The notes: a model not told the origin generated them from the letters alone. Positions 15,139-23,823 are shown, numbered from the stretch's first letter. The stretch: DNA of 27,200 bases from JASFTV01 sp050050615 (GCA_050050615.1 JASFTV010000007.1:1-27200), one strand, 5' to 3'. Program-made: numbers and translations.

Positions 15139-15678
15139 ATGTCTGTAGACGTTGATACAGCATATCCATCCCAGTATGAGACCGAGGTGCTTCTCAAGGA
15201 TGGCTCAAGAATGTTGTTGAGGCCCATCAAAAAGGATGACGTCGACCTCTGGCTGGCCTTTGTCTCCAAGTTGAGCACGCGAACCAAATACCTGCGTTTG
15301 CGCTCCTTGCCGCGACTGGGCAGGGAAGATGCCATTCGATTCTGCACTGTGGATTACACCAATGCCTTCGCCCTTGTCGCCGAAGCCCTGGGTAACCAGC
15401 AGCGGGATATTGTCGCCATAGGGCGTTACTGTCGGCTTCCGCGGAAGCATTCAGCTGAGGTGGCATTTGTGATTCAAGACACCCATCAGGGAAAAGGCAT
15501 TGGAACCAAGCTTATGGAATGGCTTGCCGATACAAAGGCCGTGGAAGATCTTCTTCTGCGACTCTCCGCCCTGATAGAGCACATACCAGAGATAGCCGAA
15601 CTGGACCTTAACCCCGTGAAGGTGATGCCCCGGGGGGAGCGTTACTGTGTCGTGGACGCTCGGGTTATGTTGCGATGA
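15139..15678 (+). pseudogene. GNAT / ADP-forming acyl-CoA synthetase fusion with large internal deletion
   Basis: 179 codons joining two pieces that are far apart in the usual protein. Residues 13-130 are a GNAT acetyltransferase domain (VLLKDGSRMLLRPI, then AEVAFVIQDTHQGKGIG with the acetyl-CoA loop). The GNAT fold is cut short after KLMEWLAD. From about residue 133 the text is the extreme C-terminus of the ATP-grasp subunit of an ADP-forming acyl-CoA synthetase (IAELDLNPVKVMPRGE, DARVML). The CoA-binding, ligase and most ATP-grasp domains, several hundred residues, are missing, yet the frame stays open. Intact relatives act as protein lysine acetyltransferases or acyl-CoA synthetases. No strong ribosome site precedes the ATG. 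Probably a non-functional in-frame deletion product; a residual role is not excluded. Confidence 0.7.
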
Positions 15679-15796
15679 ATTTTGTACCATTGTTTTGGCT
15701 CGTTGAGAACGGTCCGCAGCCGACATGGTTCATTTCGCAAGCACCGCACTAATACCTGGCGGCATAGAAACCCGTGATTTTGACATGTTAGGACGA

Positions 15797-15841
15797 GATT
15801 GCTTCGTCCCCCGCATCAAGTGCGGGGTCCCCGCAACGACA
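15797..15841. repeat. Dispersed palindromic repeat, copy 1
   Basis: GATTGCTTCG (15797-15806) and CGCAACGACA (15832-15841) frame a perfect hairpin CCCCGCA/TGCGGGG (15809-15815 with 15821-15827, 5-base loop). The same two ends, with a different centre, recur at 26011-26043. It matches a type of intergenic repeat (GATTGC...CGCAAYGACA) that I recall as common in deltaproteobacterial genomes. It lies between the GNAT remnant and the coiled-coil gene. Confidence 0.6.
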
Positions 15842-15924
15842 TTGTCATACCGTTGACTTATGCAACTAAGTACTATTTTAGGTTTAGGAAAATTTCACAA
15901 ACAATGCGCCAAAGGAGGTTTATC

Positions 15925-16581
15925 ATGAGAAAGCTAGTCTTGTGCTTTGCCATTTTGATAGCGGCTTATTCCGCTGCATACGGCGGCATTTTCAAGGACT
16001 CCGTGGAATTCGAGGACCTGTCGCAACTCTCCGCGGAGGGACTGCAGGCTTTGAAGGAGACAGAATTTGAAGTTTTTCTCGCAAATGTGAAGGTTGCCGC
16101 TGCCAAGGTTGCTCAGGAAAGGGCAAAGGACCCTCTCAAAGAAGCTGAACGCCTTCTTGAAAAGGAACAGCTGGATTTGAAGGCTGCGAAAGCCGAACAT
16201 GAGGCGGCAGAGGCAAAACAGGAAAAAGAGCGGCTGGCTAAAGCGGAAAAAAATGTACAAAGCGCCAAAGAGGCTGTCAAAAAAGCTGAACTGTTCGTCA
16301 GATGGAAAAACAAGGAAGTTAAAGTTAAAAAGGCCGAGCTTGATAAGGCAAAGCTTGAATTGGAACTCGCTGAGGCAAAAAGGGACCTGGCCCGGGTATC
16401 CCGGCTTGTGGGGGAAAAAGTCCCTTCCGCGAGTAAGTATTCATTGAAAGACTATGAAAACAAAATAAACAAGATTCAAGAAAAGATCGAGAAAGCACTT
16501 GATAAGCAAAAAAGCGAGATTCAAGACGCACAACAACTCAAAGCGCAGTACGAAAAGGCAACAGAGCAGAAAACAATTTAA
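15925..16581 (+). CDS. Secreted coiled-coil protein of unknown function
   Basis: 218 residues: a signal peptide (LVLCFAILIAAYSAAYGG, about residues 4-21), then a nearly continuous charged helix rich in Lys, Glu and Ala (about 50-215) that should form a long coiled coil in the periplasm. There are no membrane segments beyond the signal and no Cys in the mature part. The start at 15925 is set by AAAGGAGG eight bases upstream; an upstream in-frame ATG at 15799 falls within the dispersed repeat and is rejected. The composition is low-complexity, so distant homology would be hard to judge. Possible roles are envelope spacer or scaffold; none is shown. Confidence 0.8.
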   Translation: MRKLVLCFAILIAAYSAAYGGIFKDSVEFEDLSQLSAEGLQALKETEFEVFLANVKVAAAKVAQERAKDPLKEAERLLEKEQLDLKAAKAEHEAAEAKQEKERLAKAEKNVQSAKEAVKKAELFVRWKNKEVKVKKAELDKAKLELELAEAKRDLARVSRLVGEKVPSASKYSLKDYENKINKIQEKIEKALDKQKSEIQDAQQLKAQYEKATEQKTI

Positions 16582-16593
16582 CAAACAAGCGGA

Positions 16594-16747
16594 CGCCAAT
16601 GGCCTCGGCTATTTATGTGCAGCCCCGCTACACGACCAAGTTAGAGAAGGTCTTTCATGTGCGGCAAGACCGTGAAAATCTGATCCGGTCTTAATACGAC
16701 CTGGCCAACCTCAGGATTGGCGTTAAGGCGGGCTGCACATACCTATT
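16594..16747. repeat. Structured intergenic element with 12-base terminal inverted repeats
   Basis: TATGTGCAGCCC (16614-16625) has a perfect inverted partner GGGCTGCACATA (16730-16741). CTATT occurs directly before the left arm (16609-16613) and one base after the right arm (16743-16747), like a target duplication. Inside, GGTCTT and AAGACC form a hairpin. CGCCAAT (16594-16600) and ATTGGCG (16716-16722) form another inverted pair that interleaves with the outer one. It fits either a MITE-like insertion of about 128 bases or a structured RNA or bidirectional terminator between the convergent coiled-coil gene and phoU. No coding capacity. Confidence 0.5.
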
Positions 16748-16860
16748 ATCTCACAGTACTGGCGGCTCTGGGGTCTGCGGAGCGAGCGATGGAAATGCTG
16801 TGATCCATGATCTTAGCCTGATCAACGTAATGATCCTGCACATCTGTCCATCTTACATGC

Positions 16861-17523
16861 TCACTTCCCAGTCTGGCAGCATCCGTGCTTTATAATCCTG
16901 CCTTCTACCATATAGATGACATCCTCGCAGATATTTGTGCACAGATCAGCAATGCGCTCCAGGCTCCGGGAGATCCGGATGAGTAGAATAGAGGGCTCTA
17001 TGACCGAAGGATCTGAGGCCATGAATGTAATAAGCTCTCTGAGGACTTGATCCCTCAATCCATCAACAAGATCATCGCGTTCACAAACTTTCTGAGCCAG
17101 TTGGGTGTTTTCGTTCATAAATGCCTTAATGCTGTCCTCAAGCATCTTCCTGGCCTCTTGGGCCATCCGGGGAATATCTATTAAAGGTTTCACCTCGGGT
17201 CTGTCTATCAAAAGCAAAGCGCCTTCGGAAATATTAACGGCTTCGTCACCCATCCTTTCCAGGTCGTTATTCATTTTTAGAACCATCATGATGGTCCTCA
17301 AGTCCTTTGCTTGGGGTTGATAACATGCTGTGAGTTGAATACAGGCCTCATCTATCTCCATTTCCAGCATATTCTCCTTTGGTTCTTGCTCCTCAATGAC
17401 CTCTGTCAACATCCCTTTGTCGCGTTGTACAAGCCCTTTGATGCTCTTTTCAATCATGCTTTCGACCAAGGAAGTGCTCTTTATCAGCTTCTCTTTCAAT
17501 GCATCCAGATTCTCTTTTAGCAT
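16861..17523 (-). CDS. phoU: Phosphate signalling protein PhoU
   Basis: 220 residues, normal length. Two three-helix bundles, each with the metal-binding E/DxxxD-type signature: MNNDLERMGDEAVNI (about 89-103) and RSLERIADLCTNICED (about 187-202). PhoU links the Pst transporter to the PhoR/PhoB system and restrains phosphate uptake. It is the last gene of pstSCAB-phoU, ten bases after pstB. AGGAGGCA precedes the ATG; an overlapping ATG in another frame four bases earlier is not the start. The C-terminal tail carries HGCC, an unusual short Cys pair. Confidence 0.95.
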   Translation of the reverse strand: MLKENLDALKEKLIKSTSLVESMIEKSIKGLVQRDKGMLTEVIEEQEPKENMLEMEIDEACIQLTACYQPQAKDLRTIMMVLKMNNDLERMGDEAVNISEGALLLIDRPEVKPLIDIPRMAQEARKMLEDSIKAFMNENTQLAQKVCERDDLVDGLRDQVLRELITFMASDPSVIEPSILLIRISRSLERIADLCTNICEDVIYMVEGRIIKHGCCQTGK

Positions 17524-17533
17524 CCATTGCCTC

Positions 17534-18292
17534 CTATCCGAACTTTCCGGTCAGGAACTCCTCCGTTCTTTTATCCTTCGGAGTTGTTAATAACTGGCCT
17601 GTGGGGCCGAATTCTATCAACTCTCCCAAGTAGAGAAAGGCTATATGCCCGGAGACCCGCCCTGCCTGGGCGATGTTGTGTGTCACAAGTATCAGGGTCA
17701 CCGTCTTCTTGAGCCCTGTCATGAGTTCCTCTATGTGGGCGGTTGCCTTGGGATCGAGAGCCGATGTGGGTTCATCAAAAAGCAGGATGTCAGGTTTCAC
17801 GGCAAGGGCGCGGGCAATGCACAGCCTTTGTTGCTGGCCTCCCGAAAGAAATGTCCCCCTCCTGTTCAGGTGATCTCTAACCTCAGCCCAGAGAGCTGAC
17901 TTCTTTAGAGCTTCCTCCACGATTTCGTCCTCTTGGGAGCGGCCAAGCTTGATCCCGTTTAGTTTGTATCCAGCGACAACGTTGTCGCGTATGGTCATCA
18001 TGGGAAAGGGATTCGGCCTTTGGAAGACCATTCCTATTCTCGTCCTAACGATGATAGGATCCATCTCATAGACGTCCTCTTCTTTTAGGAAGACCTTTCC
18101 CTCAATTCTCGTTCCTGGTACTATTTCGTGCATTCGGTTAAAACATCTCACCAAGGTGGATTTCCCACACCCGGAAGGCCCCATAATGGCCGTTATCTTA
18201 TCCTCAGGAATGGAGAGGCTTACTTTCTTAACCACCTGGCTATCGCCGTAGTAGGCCGAGAGGCTTTCTGTTTTCAGAACAGCACTTTCCAT
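17534..18292 (-). CDS. pstB: Phosphate ABC transporter ATPase PstB
   Basis: 252 residues from the ATG at 18292, which has GAGGGTGG upstream; an earlier in-frame ATG at 18379 would add 29 residues that only translate pstA sequence. Walker A GPSGCGKST (38-46), signature LSGGQQQRL, Walker B ILLFDEPTSALDP and the switch His in VTHN are all intact. It powers phosphate import through PstC/PstA. It overlaps the end of pstA by 19 bases, indicating coupled translation. Confidence 0.96.
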   Translation of the reverse strand: MESAVLKTESLSAYYGDSQVVKKVSLSIPEDKITAIMGPSGCGKSTLVRCFNRMHEIVPGTRIEGKVFLKEEDVYEMDPIIVRTRIGMVFQRPNPFPMMTIRDNVVAGYKLNGIKLGRSQEDEIVEEALKKSALWAEVRDHLNRRGTFLSGGQQQRLCIARALAVKPDILLFDEPTSALDPKATAHIEELMTGLKKTVTLILVTHNIAQAGRVSGHIAFLYLGELIEFGPTGQLLTTPKDKRTEEFLTGKFG

Positions 18293-19122
18293 CGTCTCGT
18301 GACCACCCTCGCAAACAGATTCAAAACCAGCACAAACCCCACCAGAACGCAGGAAGCCCCCCAGGCAGCCGCGTGCCATTCGGGGTATGGACTGGTGGCG
18401 TAGTTATAAATGAGCAGGGGCAGGGCGTTGACCGGTTTGAAAAAATTCCAATTCATAAAGGCGTTTCCAAAGGCCGTGAAAAGGAGGGGTGCAGTCTCTC
18501 CCACGATTCTCGCCACGCTTATGAGCACACCGGTCGTTATGCCACTGACGCCAGCAGGCAGAACGACCCTCAATATGGTTCTATAGTATGGGACCCCCAG
18601 TGCCAAGGAGGCCTCTTTCAGAGACTCCGGGATGAGACGAAGGGTTTCCTCTGTGGTCGTTATGATCATAGGGAGCATCATGATGCCCAGGGCAACACCG
18701 CCGGACAGTGCTGAAAATCCACCCAGTGATACCACGACCCAAAGATACGCAATAATCCCTATGACAATCGAAGGCGTCCCCTGGAGAACCTCCACGGCGA
18801 CTCTGCCCCAATAAGCAAGTTTACTCCCTCTGTGCTCAGAAATATATGTCCCCGCCGCCACGCCCAGAGGAATCGCGGGAATGCTCGCGATGAGAACCAA
18901 AACAAAAGAACCGATGATGGCATTTGAAATTCCTCCTCCTTTTTCGCCAACAGGTTTTGGAAGTTCTGTGAAGAAATCCCAGCTTAGGGATAGAATGCCA
19001 TTCTTGATGATGAAATAGAGAATGAAAAGAAGCGGCACAATGGATACAAAAGAAAAAAGCACCACAATCGCCCTAAAGCCTTTGTCTTTTATGATCCTGA
19101 GTCTTACCCTTTTTCGATCCAT
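18274..19122 (-). CDS. pstA: Phosphate ABC transporter permease PstA
   Basis: 282 residues with six hydrophobic segments. The ABC-permease coupling loop is recognisable: EASLALGVPYYRTILRVVLP (about residues 183-202), where the EAA motif contacts PstB. The periplasmic stretch PVGEKGGGISNAIIGS is also typical of PstA. Its ATG follows the pstC stop directly (TGA then ATG), so the permease pair is translated as a unit. Confidence 0.95.
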   Translation of the reverse strand: MDRKRVRLRIIKDKGFRAIVVLFSFVSIVPLLFILYFIIKNGILSLSWDFFTELPKPVGEKGGGISNAIIGSFVLVLIASIPAIPLGVAAGTYISEHRGSKLAYWGRVAVEVLQGTPSIVIGIIAYLWVVVSLGGFSALSGGVALGIMMLPMIITTTEETLRLIPESLKEASLALGVPYYRTILRVVLPAGVSGITTGVLISVARIVGETAPLLFTAFGNAFMNWNFFKPVNALPLLIYNYATSPYPEWHAAAWGASCVLVGFVLVLNLFARVVTRRWKVLF

Positions 19123-20043
19123 TCACGCCTCGACGCTTATCTTCTTGATCATGTACCTTCCTATAACGTTGATGATCAGGGTCACCAGGAAGAGAAGCAA
19201 TCCAACCTCTATGAGCGAGGAGAGATAAAGCCTTCCTGTGGCTTCGGTGAATTCATTCGCAATGACGCTGGCCATCGTATTTCCAGGGCTGAAGAGACTG
19301 CGAGGGAGGAGGTTCGAGTTGCCGATGACCATCGTTACTGCCATGGTTTCACCCAGGGCTCTCCCCAGGGCAAGGAGAACCCCTGCTCCGATCCCTGAGC
19401 GTGCATATGGCAAAATCACTTTTGTAATGACCTCTTGTCTGGTTGCCCCGAGAGAGTATGCAGCTTCCTTGATATCTGAGGGGACGAGGGAAATAACTTC
19501 TCTCCCAATGGAGGCAGAATATGGGATAATCATCACGGAGAGAATGAGAGAGGCTGTAAAGATTCCCACCCCATAAGGGAAAATGCCAAGGCTTATCTCA
19601 AGATTTCGGACCACAGGTACAAGCACAAAAAGTGCCCAGAATCCATAGATGATGGAAGGGATCCCAGCGAGCAGGTCGGTCACATTTCTAAGAAAGGAAG
19701 AGAGGGCACCTTCTCTAAAGTACTCACCAATAAAAATGGATACGGCTAAAGAGAAAGGCAGGGAAATGAGCAGGGCCAGAAATGAAGTCAGTAAGGTCCC
19801 TACCAGAAAAGGCAGGGCTCCGAAGGTGCGTGCGACCGGATCCCATGTTTTACCGTAGATGAACGAAAAGCCAAAAACATCGAGCGATGGGAAAGAATGA
19901 AAAAGAAGGCTCAAAAAGATCGCGACCAGCAATACGACGACGGCTAGGCCAGAAAGAAAAATCGTCTTCTGAAAGGCAGATTCTGCGCCCTGACTCGAGC
20001 CTTTTCTGAAGAGCAATATTCTACTGGCGTACTGGGCTCCCAT
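19123..20043 (-). CDS. pstC: Phosphate ABC transporter permease PstC
   Basis: 306 residues with six membrane segments after a short cytoplasmic N-terminus. The coupling loop KEAAYSLGATRQEVITKVIL (about residues 206-225) matches ABC permeases, and GKTWDPVARTFGALPFLVGT is the characteristic PstC periplasmic block. It starts 23 bases before the end of pstS, in another frame, so its translation depends on the upstream gene. Complete. Confidence 0.95.
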   Translation of the reverse strand: MGAQYASRILLFRKGSSQGAESAFQKTIFLSGLAVVVLLVAIFLSLLFHSFPSLDVFGFSFIYGKTWDPVARTFGALPFLVGTLLTSFLALLISLPFSLAVSIFIGEYFREGALSSFLRNVTDLLAGIPSIIYGFWALFVLVPVVRNLEISLGIFPYGVGIFTASLILSVMIIPYSASIGREVISLVPSDIKEAAYSLGATRQEVITKVILPYARSGIGAGVLLALGRALGETMAVTMVIGNSNLLPRSLFSPGNTMASVIANEFTEATGRLYLSSLIEVGLLLFLVTLIINVIGRYMIKKISVEA

Positions 20044-21091
20044 GGTAAGTCATTGATCTAATGAGTTTTTCTGCCTTATTTATGGCCTCTAAAGACAGAG
20101 GGGCGTAATCCAACGGTTCAGCATACTTCTGACCCTCGTGCGTCATCCACCAAAGGGCTTTTGAAAGCGCTTTTGCCTTTTCTTCTGACCTCCTTTTGTA
20201 CGCCTGTTCCTGAAAAACCAGTATCCAGGTGAAGCTGCTGACGGGATAGCCTTTGGGAGCGTCTGTATCGGTCATAGATATCCTTGTGTCTTCCGGCAGA
20301 GCGATATCTGCGGCATGGCTTGTTGAGACGGGACTCGGCTCTATGAAATGGCCCATTCTATTCTGCAACAGCCCTGCCGGCATTCGGTTCCGCAGTGCAT
20401 ATCCAAGCTCTATGTAACCAACCGCGCCCGGGAAATACTTGACCAATCCTGCAACGCCTGGATTCCCCTTTGCGCCTAACCCTGTAGGCCAGTTCACCGC
20501 TTTACCTCTGCCGACCCTTCTTTTCCATTTATCACTGATTCTGCTCAAGTAATCGGTAAACACAAAGGTGGTCCCGCTGCCATCTGCTCGATGCACAACC
20601 ACAATGTCCACTTCAGGAAGTTTTTTGTCTGGATTGATCTCCACAATTCTTCTATCGTTCCATTTGGTAATCTCCCCGAGGAAAATGCTCGCAATCAGTT
20701 TCGGTGTGAATTTCAACCGTGGATTCCCAGGCAGGTTATAGGTCACAACCACAGCGCCAATGCAGGTGGGGATGTGAAGAATCTTTGCTGGCGCATTCGC
20801 AAGGGCCTCATCGCTCAAGAAAGAGTCTGAACCGCCAAAATCGACTGTCATACTAAGCAGTTGTCTCTGCCCTCCACCTGAACCGATGGCCTGGTAATTT
20901 ATCTTCGTCCCCGTCTCCTGCCAGTAGACATAAAACATCTTCGAATAGAGGGGGTAAGGGAAAGTGGCCCCGGCTCCCAGTAAATCAACGCTCTTTGCCC
21001 TTGGGGGACTGTAAATAAACATGAAACATAAAACAATAGATAAAGAAGAAAGAATTTTGCAGACCAGCTTGGCGTTTCTCTCCTGCATCAT
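20021..21091 (-). CDS. pstS: Phosphate-binding periplasmic protein PstS
   Basis: 356 residues: signal peptide (about 1-34) and phosphate-binding domain. Typical ligand regions are GAGATFPYPLYSKMFYVY at the mature N-terminus, AIGSGGGQRQLL, and HRADGSGTTFVFTDYLS in the middle. There is no clear lipobox, so it is probably soluble in the periplasm. It opens the operon pstSCAB-phoU. Two adjacent ATGs (21091 and 21088) are possible starts; the ribosome site is weak (GAAGG about 20 bases or AAGAG about 8 bases upstream). I looked for a PHO box (CTGTCAT repeats) in the 119 bases upstream and did not see one. Confidence 0.95.
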   Translation of the reverse strand: MMQERNAKLVCKILSSLSIVLCFMFIYSPPRAKSVDLLGAGATFPYPLYSKMFYVYWQETGTKINYQAIGSGGGQRQLLSMTVDFGGSDSFLSDEALANAPAKILHIPTCIGAVVVTYNLPGNPRLKFTPKLIASIFLGEITKWNDRRIVEINPDKKLPEVDIVVVHRADGSGTTFVFTDYLSRISDKWKRRVGRGKAVNWPTGLGAKGNPGVAGLVKYFPGAVGYIELGYALRNRMPAGLLQNRMGHFIEPSPVSTSHAADIALPEDTRISMTDTDAPKGYPVSSFTWILVFQEQAYKRRSEEKAKALSKALWWMTHEGQKYAEPLDYAPLSLEAINKAEKLIRSMTYHGSPVRQ

Positions 21092-21160
21092 GACAACTCT
21101 TGCGACCTTCTATCCTCTTTCCCTAGAAAATACGAACCGCCAGGATCAAGAAATCTCCCT

Positions 21161-21201
21161 GGCCGGGCGCTAACCCAACTCAGTTGAGCAAAATCCCGGC
21201 C
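21161..21201 (-). terminator. Inverted repeat after the oxidoreductase pair
   Basis: GGCCGGG (21161-21167) and CCCGGCC (21195-21201) are perfect inverted copies around a 27-base centre that itself contains CTCA/TGAG. It begins ten bases past the stop at 21211, so on the minus strand it probably closes the korAB-type transcript before pstS. No T tract follows, so termination may be Rho-assisted. Confidence 0.45.
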
Positions 21202-21210
21202 GAACCATTC

Positions 21211-22071
21211 TCATAGAAAATCATTGAAAATACCTTCGATAGCGGCCTGGTCAATCGTCTGTTTCACCAGAGCCATCTCCCTGGTCGCCGGTTCCTGTTC
21301 ATTGAGGGTTGGTCTGGCTGCTCTATAGATAATGCCAACAGGAATCCGCTCACCCCACTCCTGTGCTCTCGCAAACGCCACAGTCCTGTCATGTGGATCA
21401 TATTGGGATTCCTCATCGATCTTATAGACCCGGCTTCTGTACCACTGGAATGTATTGACCCTGTTGAATGAAACACAGGGCTGAAGGATTTCGATAAAAG
21501 CAAACCCTTTGTGCAAGATCCCTTCTTTGATAAGGAACGTAAGATGCTCTTTGTCACCCGCAAATCCCCTGGCCACAAAACCACAATTTGACGAAATCGC
21601 GAGCAACAGTGGCATCATGGGAGGGGAAAAGGATCCCCTTGGCGTGGTTCTTGACACATAGCCGAGTTCACTCGTAGGAGACGTTTGGCCTTTGGTCAGC
21701 CCATAGACCTGATTGTTGTGCACCAGATAGGTGATGTCAATGTTCCTTCGCATGGCGTGGATAAAGTGGTTCCCCCCTTCCGCATAGCCGTCACCATCTC
21801 CACCTTCAGCCAAGACCGTAAGCTCGTGATTGGCCAACTTGACCCCGGTTGCTACGGGGAGCGTTCTACCGTGGAGACCGTTAAAGGTATTGGATCGGAG
21901 ATAATGGGGTGTTTTGGGTGCTTGCCCGATGCCAGAGACAATGACGATCTCATGAGGCTTTTTCTGCAATTCTACAAAAGCCTTTTTGAGCGCCTCCAAA
22001 ATAGCGTGGTTTCCACAACCCGGGCACCAGGCGATTGGATCATCACTCTGAAAGTCCTCTATGGTAAGCAT
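21211..22071 (-). CDS. 2-oxoacid:ferredoxin oxidoreductase, beta (TPP-binding) subunit
   Basis: Beta subunit of a 2-oxoacid:acceptor oxidoreductase, which decarboxylates a 2-oxoacid to acyl-CoA and reduces ferredoxin. The TPP site is clear: EGGDGDGYAEGG, with the partner Asn in VHNNQVYGL. CPGCGNHAIL gives the first Cys pair (C17 and C20 counted from the ATG at 22074) and QPCVSF the last (C200). The third Cys known to bind the [4Fe-4S] cluster in archaeal enzymes (GIGC) is replaced: the sequence reads GIGQAPKTPHYLRSN, and no Cys occurs between C20 and C164. Two adjacent ATGs exist; the second (22071) has the better distance to AAAGGAGG. It follows the alpha subunit by 12 bases. Substrate (pyruvate, 2-oxoglutarate or branched-chain oxoacid) not decidable by eye. 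Confidence 0.9.
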   Translation of the reverse strand: MLTIEDFQSDDPIAWCPGCGNHAILEALKKAFVELQKKPHEIVIVSGIGQAPKTPHYLRSNTFNGLHGRTLPVATGVKLANHELTVLAEGGDGDGYAEGGNHFIHAMRRNIDITYLVHNNQVYGLTKGQTSPTSELGYVSRTTPRGSFSPPMMPLLLAISSNCGFVARGFAGDKEHLTFLIKEGILHKGFAFIEILQPCVSFNRVNTFQWYRSRVYKIDEESQYDPHDRTVAFARAQEWGERIPVGIIYRAARPTLNEQEPATREMALVKQTIDQAAIEGIFNDFL

Positions 22072-22083
22072 CATTACCTCCTT

Positions 22084-23808
22084 TTATATCCGCTCCTTCA
22101 CCTGGTCGACGACATCCTGAGGTGAGAAGGGCCGGCCATCATATTTTAGGATCTTGTGAAAGATGGGGATGCCGGACTCGTAGCTAAACATATCCGCAAA
22201 CTGGCCTGTATAGTTGTTTTCGACGCCAAAAAACTTCGCGCCCTTCATGGTCTCATTCAGGAACTTTTTTGAGGGAAAAGGGTAAACCTCACTAAAATGT
22301 ATCATCTGAGTTCGAAGGCCTTCAAGATTCATGAGATCCACCGCCTCTTTCATCACGCCGTGGGTGGATCCCCAGCCCAAGAGCACAATATCTGATTTCC
22401 CGGATGGATAGATCTCCGGGCCCACCATTTCCTGTCCTATGCCCTCCATTTTCCTCATTCGCTTGCGCATTTGCTGTTTTCGTACTTCTGCGCTCTCTGT
22501 AATGTGGCCTTCCTCTGTGTGTTCGTCGCTGTCCGCGTAGACGACAGCCTCTGATTGCCCTGGCAAAATCCTCGGGGATATACCGGAGTCCTCCCAAGCA
22601 TACCTCTTGTAGTCTTTGATCAAGGGGATCTCGTCATCGAATACGATCTTTCCCCGATCAGTCTTGATTCTACTCAGATCCAACGCATCCACCGTGAAAT
22701 AGGAGTCATTAAGATGCTGGTCGCCCAGAACGATCACGGGTGTTTGATATTTCTCTGCCACATTGAAAGCCTTTCCCATGACATAAAAAGCCTGTTCGGC
22801 ATCACCCGGCGCAAATACCGCCCTCGGAAATTCCCCATGGGATGCATGGATGACAAATCTGAGGTCTGCCTGCTCCGTCCTGGTAGGGAGTCCGGTGGAC
22901 GGCCCAGCTCTCTGGGCAACCACGACCACAGCCGGTGTTTCGGTCATGCCAGCGAGTCCTAGGGCTTCTACCATGAGGCAGAGTCCTCCTCCAGAGGTGG
23001 CCGTCATTGCCCTCACACCTGCAAATGACGCACCGATGACCATGTTGATCGCCGCTATTTCATCCTCCGCGGGTTCAACAACGATGTTCAATCTTTCTGC
23101 CACAGAGGCAACAAATTCCATGATCGGCGTGGACGGAGACATGGGGTAACCGGAGTAGAACTTGAGACCAGAACAGATCGCTCCCAAAGCCATGGCTTCA
23201 CTGCCGTTAATCAACATCCTCTCCTGCTTTGAGGGAGCAGGTGGAATCTTGTATGGATAGTTTCCCTTGAAATTTTCTTGGACATAACGGTATCCGGCAG
23301 AGGCGCTGATTTTGTTGTTTTCAACAACCTCCCTGCCTTTCCTCCCAAACTCTTCTTCAAAACGATTGAACAGGGGCTGAAGATCAAAGTCCATCAGAGC
23401 CAACGCTGCCCCTGTGGCTACCGAATTGACCATAATCTTGCTCTTGCCTGCCTCGACAGCCAGATTTTCTAGAGGAATCGAGAAGTGGTTCGGGTTATCT
23501 GATTGAAAACCGGTCTTTGACCTGTCAAAGATCATCACCCCGTCTTTTGCCAGGTCGGGAAGATCGTGATCAATGACCCCTTTGTCAAGAGCTATCAAGA
23601 GATCAATGTCATCGCTCAAAGCTTGGACCGGCCCGTCTTTGACTCTCACCTGAACAAAATTGTGCCCGCCGCGAATTCTGGATTCCACGTCCTGATTTGT
23701 GAACACATAATAGCCGTGGCGAACAAAGATCTTTCCCATGATAAACCCGATGGCTTGCATGCCCTGCCCTGCCTGTCCTCCTATGCGGATACTGACATCT
23801 GCGGCCAT
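22084..23808 (-). CDS. 2-oxoacid:ferredoxin oxidoreductase, fused gamma-alpha subunit
   Basis: 574 residues. Residues 1-180 form the gamma domain (IRIGGQAGQGMQAIGFIMGK, and the ESRIRGGHNFVQVRV block). Residues 195 onward form the pyrimidine-binding alpha domain, with the substrate motif SGYPMSPSTP (the YPITPSS class) and the EDEIAAINMVIGASFAGVRA stretch. The gamma-alpha fusion is typical of two-subunit enzymes in archaea and many anaerobic bacteria. AGGAGGG is seven bases before the ATG. Together with the beta subunit it supplies reduced ferredoxin from central carbon metabolism, or runs in reverse to fix CO2 if conditions allow. Confidence 0.93.
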   Translation of the reverse strand: MAADVSIRIGGQAGQGMQAIGFIMGKIFVRHGYYVFTNQDVESRIRGGHNFVQVRVKDGPVQALSDDIDLLIALDKGVIDHDLPDLAKDGVMIFDRSKTGFQSDNPNHFSIPLENLAVEAGKSKIMVNSVATGAALALMDFDLQPLFNRFEEEFGRKGREVVENNKISASAGYRYVQENFKGNYPYKIPPAPSKQERMLINGSEAMALGAICSGLKFYSGYPMSPSTPIMEFVASVAERLNIVVEPAEDEIAAINMVIGASFAGVRAMTATSGGGLCLMVEALGLAGMTETPAVVVVAQRAGPSTGLPTRTEQADLRFVIHASHGEFPRAVFAPGDAEQAFYVMGKAFNVAEKYQTPVIVLGDQHLNDSYFTVDALDLSRIKTDRGKIVFDDEIPLIKDYKRYAWEDSGISPRILPGQSEAVVYADSDEHTEEGHITESAEVRKQQMRKRMRKMEGIGQEMVGPEIYPSGKSDIVLLGWGSTHGVMKEAVDLMNLEGLRTQMIHFSEVYPFPSKKFLNETMKGAKFFGVENNYTGQFADMFSYESGIPIFHKILKYDGRPFSPQDVVDQVKERI

Positions 23809-23823
23809 TGTGCCCTCCTTCTT

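Noticed and set aside
15780..15785. TTGACA as a -35 box before the coiled-coil gene
   Set aside because: No acceptable -10 sequence lies 15-19 bases downstream; the dispersed repeat starts there instead.
21092..21210. PHO box upstream of pstS
   Set aside because: I searched by eye for CTGTCAT-like direct repeats on the minus strand and found none; control by phosphate is likely from gene content but not visible here.
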